DNA of 64,000 bases from [Scytonema hofmanni] UTEX 2349 (GCF_000582685.1 NZ_KK073768.1:2834883-2898882); one strand, 5' to 3'; shown: positions 44,584 through 53,888, numbered from the stretch's first letter. Translations and numbers: made by a program. The notes: generated by a model from the sequence alone, not told the origin.

Positions 44584-44787
44584 AAGGGCTTAAGAAGAAG
44601 AAAAAATTTATTTATACTTTCAATTAGAGATATTTTAAGTGAAATTAGGCAATAAATATGAGATTTCACCGTAAACTTCACATCAATTTTGGTGGTTTTC
44701 CCTCAGGGAAAGAAGAACGGCAAATGGCTAAAGTGGAACCATAAGTCTGTATTAATTTTCACACGAGTTTTTGTAGGAGAGGCATTC

Positions 44788-45216
44788 ATGGCACGACTGA
44801 AACGCAGTTCTATCGCATTGGATAAGGCAACGCTACGGATATCGGGGATGCGATCGATTAGCGAAACGCTTGAGTTTAGCGATAGCTTGAGTTTAGCGGA
44901 GTATGAAAGGCGGATTCAAACCTTGCAAACAAAGCTATCGAGTTACAACACAATGCTTTCCACAGTTGATGAAGCGGTGGGGCAGATTAAATTGCTAGAG
45001 CAGGATTTGACAAGCTACTCGGAAAAAATGTTGATGAGTGTGGCAACGCGCTATGGCAAGAACAGTTTGCAGTATATTCAGGCAGGGGGTAGACCACGCA
45101 AGAGTAGTAAACGACCTGTGGGGAACACTGCACCGGCGGCGATCGCAGCAGTGATGATACCGAATACAGAGAACGGGACGACAAATGGCGGGAGTACAAA
45201 GGCGTTGGTAAATTAA
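44788..45216 (+). CDS. Small cyanobacterial helical protein, unknown function
   Basis: ATG at 44788 (MARLKRSSIALDKATLRISGM) follows aggaga; the upstream in-frame extension to 44689 is unlikely. The 142 residues are mostly helical with a coiled-coil middle (YERRIQTLQTKLSSYNTMLSTVDEA) and a conserved-looking end MLMSVATRYGKNSLQYIQAGG. I have seen similar sequences in many cyanobacteria as hypothetical proteins; no function is known to me. The last ~30 residues are low complexity. Confidence 0.75.
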   Translation: MARLKRSSIALDKATLRISGMRSISETLEFSDSLSLAEYERRIQTLQTKLSSYNTMLSTVDEAVGQIKLLEQDLTSYSEKMLMSVATRYGKNSLQYIQAGGRPRKSSKRPVGNTAPAAIAAVMIPNTENGTTNGGSTKALVN

Positions 45217-45326
45217 AGAAATTAGTTGATCAGTGCGATCGTCCGGCTCTTTTCTAGCCGAGCGATCGCTATAAACAAGTACTAAATAGGTAGTATGAAC
45301 TAATTACTAATTACTAACTATGAAAA

Positions 45327-45776
45327 ATGGAAGCCATTATTTTTGTTGGTATTCAAGGTGTAGGTAAGTCTACTTTTTATCGTGAGCGCTTTTTTAATAC
45401 GCACATCCGCATTAACATGGATATGCTTAAAACTCGTCATCGAGAGCAAATTATCTTACAAGCTTGTTTAGAAGGTAAACAAGCTTTTGTTGTAGATAAC
45501 ACTAACCCTACTCTTGAAGAAAGAAAGCGTTACATCATCCCAGCCAAAGCCAAAAAATTTCAATTGGTCGCTTATTATTTTCAAGCAGACTTAGAAGAGT
45601 GCAAGCGAAGAAATAGTCAAAGAATATCTAAACAAGTTGTGCCGCTTGTGGGACTATTAGGCACATATAAAAAATTAATTAAACCGCATTTTCAAGAAGG
45701 ATTTGATGTTATTTATACAGTTAAAAGTGAGTTAGATTATTCATTTATTGTTGAGGAATCGCAGAATGAAATTTGA
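45327..45776 (+). CDS. P-loop kinase, polynucleotide-kinase-like
   Basis: Walker A GIQGVGKST (residues 8-16), then a conserved VVDNTNPTLEERKRYI segment and a lid-like ECKRRNSQR, are typical of the T4 PNK/zeta-type AAA kinase group. At 149 residues it is only a kinase domain. It likely phosphorylates the 5' end of an RNA, or possibly another small hydroxyl substrate. Its stop overlaps the following Thg1-like gene by 11 bases, so the two are translationally coupled. Confidence 0.85.
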   Translation: MEAIIFVGIQGVGKSTFYRERFFNTHIRINMDMLKTRHREQIILQACLEGKQAFVVDNTNPTLEERKRYIIPAKAKKFQLVAYYFQADLEECKRRNSQRISKQVVPLVGLLGTYKKLIKPHFQEGFDVIYTVKSELDYSFIVEESQNEI

Positions 45777-46527
45777 TGAACTAGATAGTAGAATGCGGGT
45801 ATTTGAAACATCCCACGATTATTGTGTTCTGCCGGGACTTCACATAGTTGCTAGGTTAGATGGACGCAGTTTTACTCGCCTGACAAAAGAAGTACATCAA
45901 TTTGAATCTCCCTATGATGTCCACTTTCGAGAGATGATGCTGACAACGATAGAGCATCTAATGAATTGTGGCATAGATATTAAGTATGCTTATACTCAAA
46001 GTGATGAAATTTCCCTTCTTTTTGCTGAACACGAGACTACTTTTAACCGCAAACTCAGAAAACTTAACTCAGTTTTAGCGGGGGAAGCAAGCGCTAAATT
46101 TTCTTTGTTGTTAGGTGATGTTGCTTGCTTTGACTGTCGCATTTCCCAGCTTCCTAATATAGAAGAAGTGGTGAATTATTTTCGGTGGCGACATGAAGAT
46201 GCTCACAGGAATGCTTTAAATGCTCATTGTTATTGGTGCTTGCGTCGTGATGGGAAAAACGCAACTGAAGCAACCACGATGATGAAAGGATTATCTGTTG
46301 CTGATAAAAACGAACTGTTATTCCAACATGGAATTAATTTTAATCAACTACCTAACTGGCAAAAGCGAGGTGTAGGACTTTATTGGCAAAAATATCAAAA
46401 GGAAGGATTTAATCCCATAACAGGTGAAACTGTTCATACATTAAGGCGAAGCATTAGACGAAATATAGATTTACTCATGAAAGATGAATACAGTAAATTT
46501 ATTGCTGAATTAGTCAATAATCCATAA
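45766..46527 (+). CDS. Thg1-like 3'-5' polymerase (tRNA repair / tRNA-His guanylyltransferase family)
   Basis: ATG at 45766 gives 253 residues. The palm metal residues are present: Asp32 and Gly33 in ARLDGRSFTRL, Asp79-Glu80 in YTQSDEISLLF. FNRKLRKLNSVLAGEASAKFS and the later HCYWCLRRDGKNATEAT block are family features. Bacterial Thg1-like proteins add nucleotides 3'-5' to repair truncated tRNA 5' ends rather than the obligatory G-1 of eukaryotes. The kinase in front would supply 5'-phosphate ends; this link is an inference. Confidence 0.93.
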   Translation: MKFDELDSRMRVFETSHDYCVLPGLHIVARLDGRSFTRLTKEVHQFESPYDVHFREMMLTTIEHLMNCGIDIKYAYTQSDEISLLFAEHETTFNRKLRKLNSVLAGEASAKFSLLLGDVACFDCRISQLPNIEEVVNYFRWRHEDAHRNALNAHCYWCLRRDGKNATEATTMMKGLSVADKNELLFQHGINFNQLPNWQKRGVGLYWQKYQKEGFNPITGETVHTLRRSIRRNIDLLMKDEYSKFIAELVNNP

Positions 46528-46570
46528 TTAAAGCCTTAACTTTGTTTAATTTGCAGTTTAGATAGCTGAT

Positions 46571-47449
46571 TTAAGTAGCTATTTGAGGTTTTTCTCCACC
46601 AAATCGCCACAGCAAGATAACACCCAAGCCCAACAGATTGACTAGGAAAACTACTAACCCTCCGAAAAATGGAATTAGTGTCAAAACTGTCACGATCGCC
46701 AAACCCACCAAGAACTGCTGTTGTAAAGACCAATTGCCATTACTGAGCAGGCATTGACCCACAAAAAGTGCCACACCTAATGACCCTACTAGAGAAGTGA
46801 CGATCGCAGTTAGACTTAGGAGTGGAATCAAAGGAATACCAATGAGTGTAATCGCCAGAAACACGGTGGCAAAGACAAAAGAGACGATCGCCCCAATTCC
46901 CCATAGACCAGTCAAAATAGGGTGTTGACCCAATTTTGTCGCCAAAGAAGACAGAAACTGTGGATTGGTGTGCAAAATAATCAGTCCGAGAATCGCTGCT
47001 ACTACAGCGGCACTAATTCTAAAAATGGCATTGAAGAAATACTGAGCGAAGAAGTTAATTCTGACTCGATTGGAACCATACATCATGCCATGTCGATCGC
47101 TGAATGTAGCACGTTCACCACCAACGATCGCACCTTCTTCTTGGACGATTTTGCCGCCAAAAGAGTAAGCATCAGCTTCTACCCGCGCTCCTTTTTTCAG
47201 TATGACATCCCCGCCAAAAGCGATCGCAGTGTCCAAAACTCTGGCATTAGGTGATACGGTAACACTCCCCCCAAAAGCTAGGGCATTTTCGACAACTTGA
47301 TTCTCTGGTACGGTTACACTTCCACCGAAGCGAATGAGGTTGGTATTATTGATATTGATATCAGTCTGTGCCAGAGCATTGCCTGCAAATATTAAGCAAA
47401 TGCTGGTTATAAAAACTAAAATTAATTGTTGCCATTTCATAGATTTCAT
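46571..47449 (-). CDS. Bactofilin-like beta-solenoid membrane protein
   Basis: ATG at 47449 (MKSMKW) or 47440 precedes a signal peptide (LILVFITSICLIFAGNALA). A short beta-helix follows with five repeats of the form FGGSVTV / FGGDVIL (about 45-125). The C-terminal half has four or so hydrophobic helices (RISAAVVAAILGLIIL, IGAIVSFVFATVFLAITLIGIPLIPLL and others). The beta-helix is of the polymer-forming type and would face the periplasm. Function unknown. Confidence 0.75.
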   Translation of the reverse strand: MKSMKWQQLILVFITSICLIFAGNALAQTDININNTNLIRFGGSVTVPENQVVENALAFGGSVTVSPNARVLDTAIAFGGDVILKKGARVEADAYSFGGKIVQEEGAIVGGERATFSDRHGMMYGSNRVRINFFAQYFFNAIFRISAAVVAAILGLIILHTNPQFLSSLATKLGQHPILTGLWGIGAIVSFVFATVFLAITLIGIPLIPLLSLTAIVTSLVGSLGVALFVGQCLLSNGNWSLQQQFLVGLAIVTVLTLIPFFGGLVVFLVNLLGLGVILLWRFGGEKPQIAT

Positions 47450-47611
47450 CCTCGTAAACGATAAAAACATCGACTATCTCTCATGACATTGAAAAAATAT
47501 ACTAAGAGCAAAAACCAGTAGAAATAATTTTGATGGTGAGTGTTTTTTTGGTTTGGTGTTATCCATAATTGTTGTTAAATGAAGTTCTTTTTCGTATTTG
47601 GAAAGCATTGC

Positions 47612-48427
47612 TTAATACAGAAGGGATTTCTTCCGACTATATGCTATTCCTAAAATGACGGATACTATTAGCTCGATGGAAAAAACAACAATTACTTTCC
47701 AATTCAAATTTAGCTGCATGGCTCCATTATTACCCACATATAAAGCTGAATAAACAATACATCCATTAAACCAGGCATGACTTATTACACAGAAAAATAA
47801 GTTATTTGTGTATTTATACAGAGTTGTAAAGCTGGAACTTATAATTATTACTGAAAATAAATATAATCCAAATGGGAATGAAGTTTGAAGTGTCCCTTTT
47901 ATAAACCATAATGGCAAATGCCATATACTCCATATAATTGCCACAATCAGGACAGAAGGTAAATAATTAATTACCTTTTCTAATTTAGGTTGCAAAATCC
48001 CACGCCATCCTAATTCCTCTAATCCACCTCCAATTATAAGTCCTGGTAAACTAATTAAGATATAGAGAATGGATATAGGATTCTTGATTCCAAAAGCAAT
48101 CCAAACCATAAATAAACGCCAAATTAAAAACAATCCAAATATCAGCCACACTTTTTTATCTATTTTTTTACCAAAGACAAACTTCACAAAAGATTCTTCA
48201 ACAAAATCTTCCTTGAACTGTTGATAAATAATATACGAACTAATGGCTGGACTCACCCCGCCAATTAACATCGGTATCCAAAATAAAGGCTCACCATACC
48301 AAAGAGTATTAAAATATCTGTTGCCGATGATAATAATCAACCAGCACGACCATGTTATAGAAAAAGTATAAAGCAGAAAAAATCCAACTTGCTTTAGCGA
48401 TCGCTCTTTTTGATTTATAATTTTCAT
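47612..48427 (-). CDS. CPBP intramembrane metalloprotease (CAAX-like)
   Basis: The 271-residue, multi-helix protein has the family motif EELGWRG, then IIWSIWHLPLW and SHAWFNGCIVY, which supply the metal-binding Glu and His residues. CPBP proteases work inside the membrane; in bacteria they are linked to peptide processing and bacteriocin self-immunity. The substrate is unknown. AT-rich relative to neighbours, suggesting acquisition. Alone on its strand. Confidence 0.9.
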   Translation of the reverse strand: MKIINQKERSLKQVGFFLLYTFSITWSCWLIIIIGNRYFNTLWYGEPLFWIPMLIGGVSPAISSYIIYQQFKEDFVEESFVKFVFGKKIDKKVWLIFGLFLIWRLFMVWIAFGIKNPISILYILISLPGLIIGGGLEELGWRGILQPKLEKVINYLPSVLIVAIIWSIWHLPLWFIKGTLQTSFPFGLYLFSVIIISSSFTTLYKYTNNLFFCVISHAWFNGCIVYSALYVGNNGAMQLNLNWKVIVVFSIELIVSVILGIAYSRKKSLLY

Positions 48428-48615
48428 CTTTTATCAATTACTGTTTTTTTTTTGCAATATCTTGTCACGAATATATCAATAAATAAAGGATAATAATGAC
48501 AGATTGTTTCACTTGATTTTTTGAGCAGGCGTATCACGTTCCCGTTCCCGCGAAACTAATCCCGTAACTTTTCCTTGAGTGTTTTTGACGAATTTAATTT
48601 CCAATTCAACCGCTT

Positions 48616-49146
48616 TCAGAAAGCAGAAACTGCTTGCCACTCTTGAATTGCCGTAAATGGGATTTGTAACTTGATCGGTGAGCCAGTTACCATTGGTAAA
48701 GTTAGCTGAATGGGGATTTCAGACTTCAACTGCGGTAAGATAGACTTAATGTTATATTCTGCGACATTCGCTTGGGTTAGTGTATCCGAAGAAATGTTGC
48801 TAGAAATATCCGTAGCAGTCAGTGTTTGCCCCATAGATGTTTTCAGGGTCAGTGGTTGAGTGTGATCGAATTCCACCGTACCAGGAAAGCCCACTAGCCG
48901 CAGAGAGACAATAGCGCTACCTTCAGGATGAATACGCTTGAAGGCGATCGCTTGCCAGGAATTTCCGGTCTGATCTCGCAGCTTTTGCCGGGATTGATAC
49001 AGCATTTGCCCTGGATATTCTTCAATTTGCGTCACAGCAGCAAAAGCGGGTAGGGGACTGCAAACAACTAGTAAAACGCAGATCCAAGCAGCCAGCAGCC
49101 AGCGCATCGGGCGAATTTTAGACCCGTTAAAATAGATAGAGTTCAT
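48616..49146 (-). CDS. DUF3122 secreted protein
   Basis: ATG at 49146 (MNSIYFNGSKIRP) was chosen; a shorter start at Met14 (MRWLLAAW) is possible. A signal sequence (WLLAAWICVLLVVCSPLPAFAA) is followed by a beta-rich domain with QMLYQSRQKLRDQTGNSWQ and LRLVGFPGTVEFDHTQPL, the DUF3122 pattern of cyanobacteria. Function unknown; periplasm or lumen. The next gene on the strand (rhodanese) ends 81 bases before it, so co-transcription is plausible. Confidence 0.82.
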   Translation of the reverse strand: MNSIYFNGSKIRPMRWLLAAWICVLLVVCSPLPAFAAVTQIEEYPGQMLYQSRQKLRDQTGNSWQAIAFKRIHPEGSAIVSLRLVGFPGTVEFDHTQPLTLKTSMGQTLTATDISSNISSDTLTQANVAEYNIKSILPQLKSEIPIQLTLPMVTGSPIKLQIPFTAIQEWQAVSAF

Positions 49147-49226
49147 GGCAAAAGTCCTAATAAAGTTAAAATTTATTGAAATTCCAGAGTAAAATTTGGG
49201 ATAAAATCCCAAATTGTTTTGGTGCA

Positions 49227-49724
49227 TTATCTGGAAGCGATCGCTTCTCCTGCGACTTGCCAAGCTGCAAAGCTAGGTGGAAAACCCTGCACATTCTCAT
49301 AGCCCAACAAGTGTAATGTCATCACTCCCATTGCCGAACGATAACCGGAGGAGCAATACAACACCACAGGGCGATCGTGCGGAATTTGATCCAGATTCTG
49401 CGCTAGTGTTCGGAGCGGAATGTTAATTGCGTTAGGTATATGTCCAGATTGATATTCAGAGGGTTCTCGCACATCCACCAACATGGTTTGAGAATTCTCT
49501 AACTGGCTTTTCAACTTTTCGACACTGGCGATGGTGTAATAGCCTAATGGAATCGAAGTGAGAAAGCGATCGACTCCCAATTGCAAACTCGGTGCAACCT
49601 TAATCCCAACCATAAATGTAGGGGAAGATGCCGCAGCCATCGAGGGTTGCCCAACACCAAAAAAGAATCCGATTGATAATGCGAGTCCAAGTAAAATTGT
49701 TGAGAAGAATTTTTTGAATATCAT
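49227..49724 (-). CDS. Secreted rhodanese-domain protein
   Basis: ATG at 49724 (MIFKKFFST) gives 166 residues, with signal peptide (TILLGLALSIGFFFGVG, cleavage near SMAAA). A single rhodanese domain (about 60-160) has TMLVDVREPSEYQSGHIPNAINIP and the active loop YCSSGYRS with the catalytic Cys. It probably handles sulfane sulfur in the periplasm or lumen; the substrate is unknown. It lies upstream of the DUF3122 gene. Confidence 0.9.
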   Translation of the reverse strand: MIFKKFFSTILLGLALSIGFFFGVGQPSMAAASSPTFMVGIKVAPSLQLGVDRFLTSIPLGYYTIASVEKLKSQLENSQTMLVDVREPSEYQSGHIPNAINIPLRTLAQNLDQIPHDRPVVLYCSSGYRSAMGVMTLHLLGYENVQGFPPSFAAWQVAGEAIASR

Positions 49725-49923
49725 AGATTTTCTCAGATAGGTTTTCTTGATTTTGATTTTATCTGCGTTCATCGGCGTTTATCTATCTTCATCTGCGGTT
49801 AATTCTTTCTTTCTTTCTGTACCTCATGAATGTGGGAATCGCTATATTTTTGACCTGACTAAAGTTCAGTCAAAATCAAGTCTTCTACTTTGAAGATGCT
49901 CGTGATGTTGCGTCACTGAGAGC

Positions 49924-50109
49924 AGGGAGCATCCCACTTTTTTAACCAATACCCTAGAAGGGTATCGCTATACGAACAAAGCCTGCCGACCCAGGCTGAA
50001 ATTCTTTCTTAGTCTGGGTCGGCAGGCTTCCCTTCGGGACGCTGCGCGAACGTTTGTGTAGCCCCAGGCTTGCAGCCTGTGGGTATTTGAAAAACTGGGA
50101 TGCTCCCCT
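49924..50109. mobile_element. MITE-like element, ~186 bp
   Basis: Ends agggagcatccca and tgggatgctcccct are inverted. Inside is a strong hairpin, aagcctgccgacccag against ctgggtcggcaggctt (about 49979-50029), then a gggacgctgcgcg segment. No ORF. Confidence 0.75.
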
Positions 50110-50204
50110 GAGAGCATTGCTTCAATTAAATTTAAGGCACTAGAAAGAAACTCAGTCCGCTGAATGTGCGATCGCCATTGATTAAAGGTGGCTTGTCCTT
50201 TGTC

Positions 50205-50630
50205 TTAGTTCTTTGTAGTTACCGCAGCGGTTTCGGCATCTAGTCTGGCGGCGATCGCTTCTAAGGTTGCTCTTTCAGCCTCTTCAATGGTTGCGATCGC
50301 TAAGTAGGTTGCCGTAGCTGCATGGTTTTCAGCTCTATCTGCCCGATGTTCGAGTTTTTTTACTTTGCGACTCGTTTTCCATTCCTCAACATGGGACTTT
50401 ACCTCAGATTCTTTTTCCTCGAATTGAGTTTTCAGCTTTGCCCGGTATTCATCGAATTGTTGTTTCTTAGCGTCTAGCTTTGATTTCGCTTCATCAAGTT
50501 GAGATTCAATCTCAATTTGAGTTTTTTTCGGCGCAGATTGAATACTTTCCTTCAACGATTTTACCCGATCTTCAACCGCTTCTAAATTGTCATGAAGATT
50601 TTTAGTGAAGTTGTCAATTGTAGTACTCAT
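50205..50630 (-). CDS. Coiled-coil protein, unknown function
   Basis: The 141 residues form a continuous charged helix (KSLKESIQSAPKKTQIEIESQ; LDAKKQQFDEYRAKLKTQFEEKE), ending in an Ala-rich segment (ATATYLAIATIEEAERATLEAIAARLDAE). It has no signal peptide or membrane helix. Composition is like apolipoprotein-type or gas-vesicle-accessory coiled coils, but no specific family was recognised. Confidence 0.7.
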   Translation of the reverse strand: MSTTIDNFTKNLHDNLEAVEDRVKSLKESIQSAPKKTQIEIESQLDEAKSKLDAKKQQFDEYRAKLKTQFEEKESEVKSHVEEWKTSRKVKKLEHRADRAENHAATATYLAIATIEEAERATLEAIAARLDAETAAVTTKN

Positions 50631-50683
50631 TTAGGATTTCTCTAGTATGTTGAATTTCGGAAATGTGGCTCTATTATTATCAT

Positions 50684-50716
50684 CAAGTTGAGATTGAATC
50701 TCAACTTGAGTTTTTT
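50684..50716 (+). terminator. Perfect palindrome with T-run, derived from adjacent gene
   Basis: caagttgagatt-g-aatctcaacttg (50684-50708) followed by ag and six T. The same segment, imperfect, occurs inside the neighbouring coiled-coil gene at 50494-50518. It looks like an intrinsic terminator on the plus strand, though no plus-strand gene precedes it closely. Confidence 0.45.
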
Positions 50717-51039
50717 CGCCGCATACTTAATAATTACAAACTTTGCCCAATATAACCTCTACCTTTTGAATGTTTTAGTATAACTTATACAACTTATACA
50801 CAATTTAAACCCTTATTAAAACATAATTGCTCTTACAAACAATTTTTCTTTCCTACTCTTAGCAAGACTTTCACGGCTAGATTTAGGCAATAATATTGCA
50901 GTATTTTGTCGCAATTATAAACTGCTATTAGGGCAGATTTTAACGATTTTTTTTTGATGAATACCTGTAAACTTAATTCTTTAGCAGTATTGAGCAAATG
51001 CTCTCGATTTTTTGAACTTTTCTCTCGAATTTTATATAG

Positions 51040-51654
51040 CGATCGCTCCCAGAAAAGCGTGTATCTCTTCATGTCGATTGGGACGCTTATCAAACAATCC
51101 GTAAAACCTTAGGTGAAAATCGCTCCGCTCATCTGACCTACTACAACGGCATTCTGGAGATTATGACTCCATTAGAAGCACACGAAAATTCGAGTGGGTT
51201 AATTGGGCAATTTATCGAGATTTTAACCGAAGAGTTAAATCTCAACATTAAAAGCATGGAATCGACCACCCTTGATCGACCTGGATTAAAAGCGGGGGCT
51301 GAACCTGATCAGGGATACTACATTGCCAATGAACTGCTGGTGCGAGGTAAAATCGTCGATCTCAACGTCGATCCACCACCCGATTTAGTCGTAGAAGTTG
51401 ACATCACCCACACCGATATCAACAAAAATGTTCTTTACGCAGAGTTAGGGGTGCCTGAATTCTGGCGCTACAATGGTAAAATATTGAAGATTTATGAGCT
51501 TCACAATGGTCAATATCAAGAAGTTATTTCGAGTCCAACATTTCCTGGTGTTCCCAAAGAGCAGCTTTATGAGTTTTTGAGTAATTGCACACAGCAACGA
51601 GAAACCCAGGCAAAGCGAGACTTGAGAGTGTGGATTCGCAAAAACCGAAGCTAA
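51040..51654 (+). pseudogene. Uma2-family gene, 5'-truncated
   Basis: Homology to Uma2 (DUF820, PD-(D/E)XK-like) is open from just after an in-frame stop (51037-51039), with no ATG, GTG or TTG before 51163. The part before ATG reads VDWDAYQTIRKTLGENR and LTYYNGILEI, which belongs to the domain. The core PPDLVVEVDITHTDINK and YAELGVPEFWRYNG is intact. Translation from 51163 would lack ~40 residues, so the product may not fold. Confidence 0.75.
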
Positions 51655-51768
51655 ATTACGATGCGATCGCTCCTCTCCAACATCACCTGAAGTTTGCTCT
51701 ATGCAGCCACAGTTTTTATAATAGACATCTCCATTAATTAATTAGGGCTTGCCCGAAACCCTTGATTA

Positions 51769-51794
51769 GACGTAGCAGTGCTACGTCTCTACAT
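51769..51794. repeat. Palindrome gacgtagcagtgctacgtc
   Basis: This is a member of the gtagcactgctac subgroup of the dispersed palindromes, 115 bases after the truncated Uma2 gene. Confidence 0.7.
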
Positions 51795-51839
51795 TCATTT
51801 TTACTTCTTGTGTCTAATATAAAAATATAAGCAAATTTA

Positions 51840-52517
51840 TCAAGCAATTGAATCAGGATCTACACCAAGCGCTCTCAACCTTTCTGCTAATATATCGGCA
51901 CGTTGTTGAGCTTGTTTTGCTTGCTCTTCTGGTGTTAACAATCTTCTTCCCTGCTCGTCATACCAATATAACCACTCCCGTGTAATACTTTGATAAGTTC
52001 CCGTTTCCGTGCCAATTCCCAAATTAACCTCTGGTAGCCATACAGGATTGCTATCTTGTAATTGATACTCGCCATTTACTAACTTGTAAACTTCAAAACG
52101 TGGCTTGCGGCGGCAATTGGGATTGTACACTACATAATACAAAACTCCTAGCTTTGCATACTCGTCTTTCTTGGTTGTGTACTCCCCACGATAACTTTGA
52201 GAAACTACTTCCAACACAAATATGGGAACTTGCTCTTCTTCCCAAATTGCATAACTCAGACGGAGATTTTCATCAAAAAACCGCTCAACTCCCAAACTCA
52301 AAAATCCATCTGGTACTATTGGCGGTAGATTAGGGTCATAATATACTCCCATATCAACACCAAAAAACCAATTCATCCGATCTGCCCAAGCCATAGCTAA
52401 TATAGCTTCTAGCAAATTTGGCATTAAATGTTGCAGTTGATTATCCACAGGAGTATCGTCCGAGTCGGGCAGTTCGTCAGAAGAGGGAAAGCAAGCTAAT
52501 GGATCGTACTTTAACAT
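51840..52517 (-). CDS. Uma2-family protein (predicted nuclease fold)
   Basis: The 225 residues include the Uma2 core: VPDGFLSLGVERF, PIFVLEVVSQSYRGEYTTKKDEYAKLGVLYYVVYNP (Glu and Gln-x-Tyr pattern) and RFEVYKLVNGEYQ. Uma2 proteins are very numerous in cyanobacteria and are predicted, not shown, to be nucleases. The C-terminus is a coiled coil (EEQAKQAQQRADILAERLRALG). No partner gene is linked. Confidence 0.88.
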   Translation of the reverse strand: MLKYDPLACFPSSDELPDSDDTPVDNQLQHLMPNLLEAILAMAWADRMNWFFGVDMGVYYDPNLPPIVPDGFLSLGVERFFDENLRLSYAIWEEEQVPIFVLEVVSQSYRGEYTTKKDEYAKLGVLYYVVYNPNCRRKPRFEVYKLVNGEYQLQDSNPVWLPEVNLGIGTETGTYQSITREWLYWYDEQGRRLLTPEEQAKQAQQRADILAERLRALGVDPDSIA

Positions 52518-52552
52518 GATGTTGAAGACTATCTGAATCAGGACTTAGACAC

Positions 52553-52612
52553 GGACTACGTATTTGCGTCATTGCGACGTAAGGAAGCAATCTCAAAGTC
52601 TTGTTTTATAGT
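52553..52612. repeat. Remnant of the aggactta MITE family
   Basis: aggacttagacacggactac and gtaaggaagcaatctcaaag match the left part of the element at 20286-20350. No right end is present, so this is a decayed copy. Confidence 0.6.
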
Positions 52613-52731
52613 ATTGAACCAAGAATCCCCGTCGATTTATCGCGGGGAGTGTCAATTTACCTTTCACCATACTCCGCAACTGTGGCACAATAAAAAACTG
52701 TAATAAGAAAAATATTGATAAGGTAATAAGC

Positions 52732-53853
52732 GTGAGTCCTACTGCTCAAACCACAGCTAATACACGTCGGGTAGTGTTTCCGTTTACGGCAATTGTCGGT
52801 CAGGAAGAGATGAAACTGTCGCTGCTGTTAAATGTGATTGACCCGAAAATTGGTGGTGTAATGATTATGGGCGATCGCGGCACCGGCAAATCCACAACCA
52901 TTCGAGCGCTGGCTGATTTGTTGCCAGAAATTCCCGTGGTTGCCAATGACCCCTTCAACAGTGACCCCAGCGACCCTGATATAATGAGCGATGAAGTTCG
53001 CGCTCTAATAGAACAAGGAGCCGAAATTCCTGTAGTTCAGAAAAAAGTCATCATGGTAGACTTGCCACTAGGAGCTACAGAAGACCGGGTTTGCGGTACT
53101 ATCGATATTGAAAAGGCTTTATCTGAAGGTGTAAAAGCTTTTGAACCGGGACTTTTAGCAAAAGCTAACCGGGGTATCCTTTATGTGGATGAAGTAAACT
53201 TACTTGATGACCACTTGGTAGACGTGCTACTAGATTCTGCCGCTAGCGGATGGAACACTGTAGAACGTGAAGGTATTTCTATTAGACATCCGGCGCGTTT
53301 TGTGCTAGTAGGTTCGGGAAACCCGGAAGAAGGTGAATTACGTCCTCAATTGCTTGACCGTTTTGGAATGCACGCTGAAATTCGCACGGTGAAAGAACCA
53401 GCTTTGCGAGTGGAAATCGTGGAGCAAAGAGCGGAATTTGACCAAAATCCATTGGAATTTGTTGATAAAAACCAAACTACTCAAAAAGCACTACAAGAGA
53501 AAATTGTCAATGCTCAGAAGCTTTTATCTTCGGTGAAAATTGATTATGACTTGCGGGTAAAGATTTCGGAAGTTTGTTCGCAACTTGATGTAGATGGCTT
53601 GCGTGGTGACATTGTAACCAATCGTGCGGCGAAAGCGATCGCAGCATTTGAAGGACGCACCGAAGTAACAATTGATGATATTCGTCGCGTAATTACTTTA
53701 TGTCTGCGTCACCGACTGCGGAAAGACCCTTTAGAATCCATTGATTCTGGCTATAAAGTCGAAAAAACCTTTTGTCGCGTTTTTGGTGTAGAGGTAGCTG
53801 AAGATACTACACAAGCAAACGGTACAGGTCAAAAATCAGGAGTTAGAAATTAG
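52732..53853 (+). CDS. chlI: Magnesium chelatase ATPase subunit I
   Basis: ChlI drives insertion of Mg2+ into protoporphyrin IX with ChlD and ChlH, the first committed step to chlorophyll. The start is GTG (gtgagtcct). Its 373 residues include Walker A GDRGTGKST, Walker B ILYVDEVNLL, sensor 1 FVLVGSGNPEEG, the arginine finger in RPQLLDRFGMHAEI and the LRLRHRLRKDPLE-type lid. ChlD and ChlH are not in the window. Confidence 0.97.
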   Translation: MSPTAQTTANTRRVVFPFTAIVGQEEMKLSLLLNVIDPKIGGVMIMGDRGTGKSTTIRALADLLPEIPVVANDPFNSDPSDPDIMSDEVRALIEQGAEIPVVQKKVIMVDLPLGATEDRVCGTIDIEKALSEGVKAFEPGLLAKANRGILYVDEVNLLDDHLVDVLLDSAASGWNTVEREGISIRHPARFVLVGSGNPEEGELRPQLLDRFGMHAEIRTVKEPALRVEIVEQRAEFDQNPLEFVDKNQTTQKALQEKIVNAQKLLSSVKIDYDLRVKISEVCSQLDVDGLRGDIVTNRAAKAIAAFEGRTEVTIDDIRRVITLCLRHRLRKDPLESIDSGYKVEKTFCRVFGVEVAEDTTQANGTGQKSGVRN

Positions 53854-53856
53854 GAG

Positions 53857-53888
53857 TTGTAGAGACGCGAAATTTCGCGTCTCTACAA
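53857..53888. terminator. Perfect 32-bp palindrome after chlI
   Basis: ttgtagagacgcgaaa / tttcgcgtctctacaa follows the chlI stop directly. It is a dispersed-repeat type that may act as a 3' hairpin. It is followed by ccccagt heptamers up to 53950. Confidence 0.55.

Noticed and set aside
44289..44681. 130-codon minus-strand and 109-codon plus-strand frames with 7-residue repeats
   Set aside because: Both arise from the 21-bp repeat, with no start site and no unique sequence worth calling; noted as a finding instead.
50833..51093. 86-codon minus-strand frame next to the truncated Uma2 gene
   Set aside because: It overlaps the Uma2 homology on the other strand and has no family pattern.
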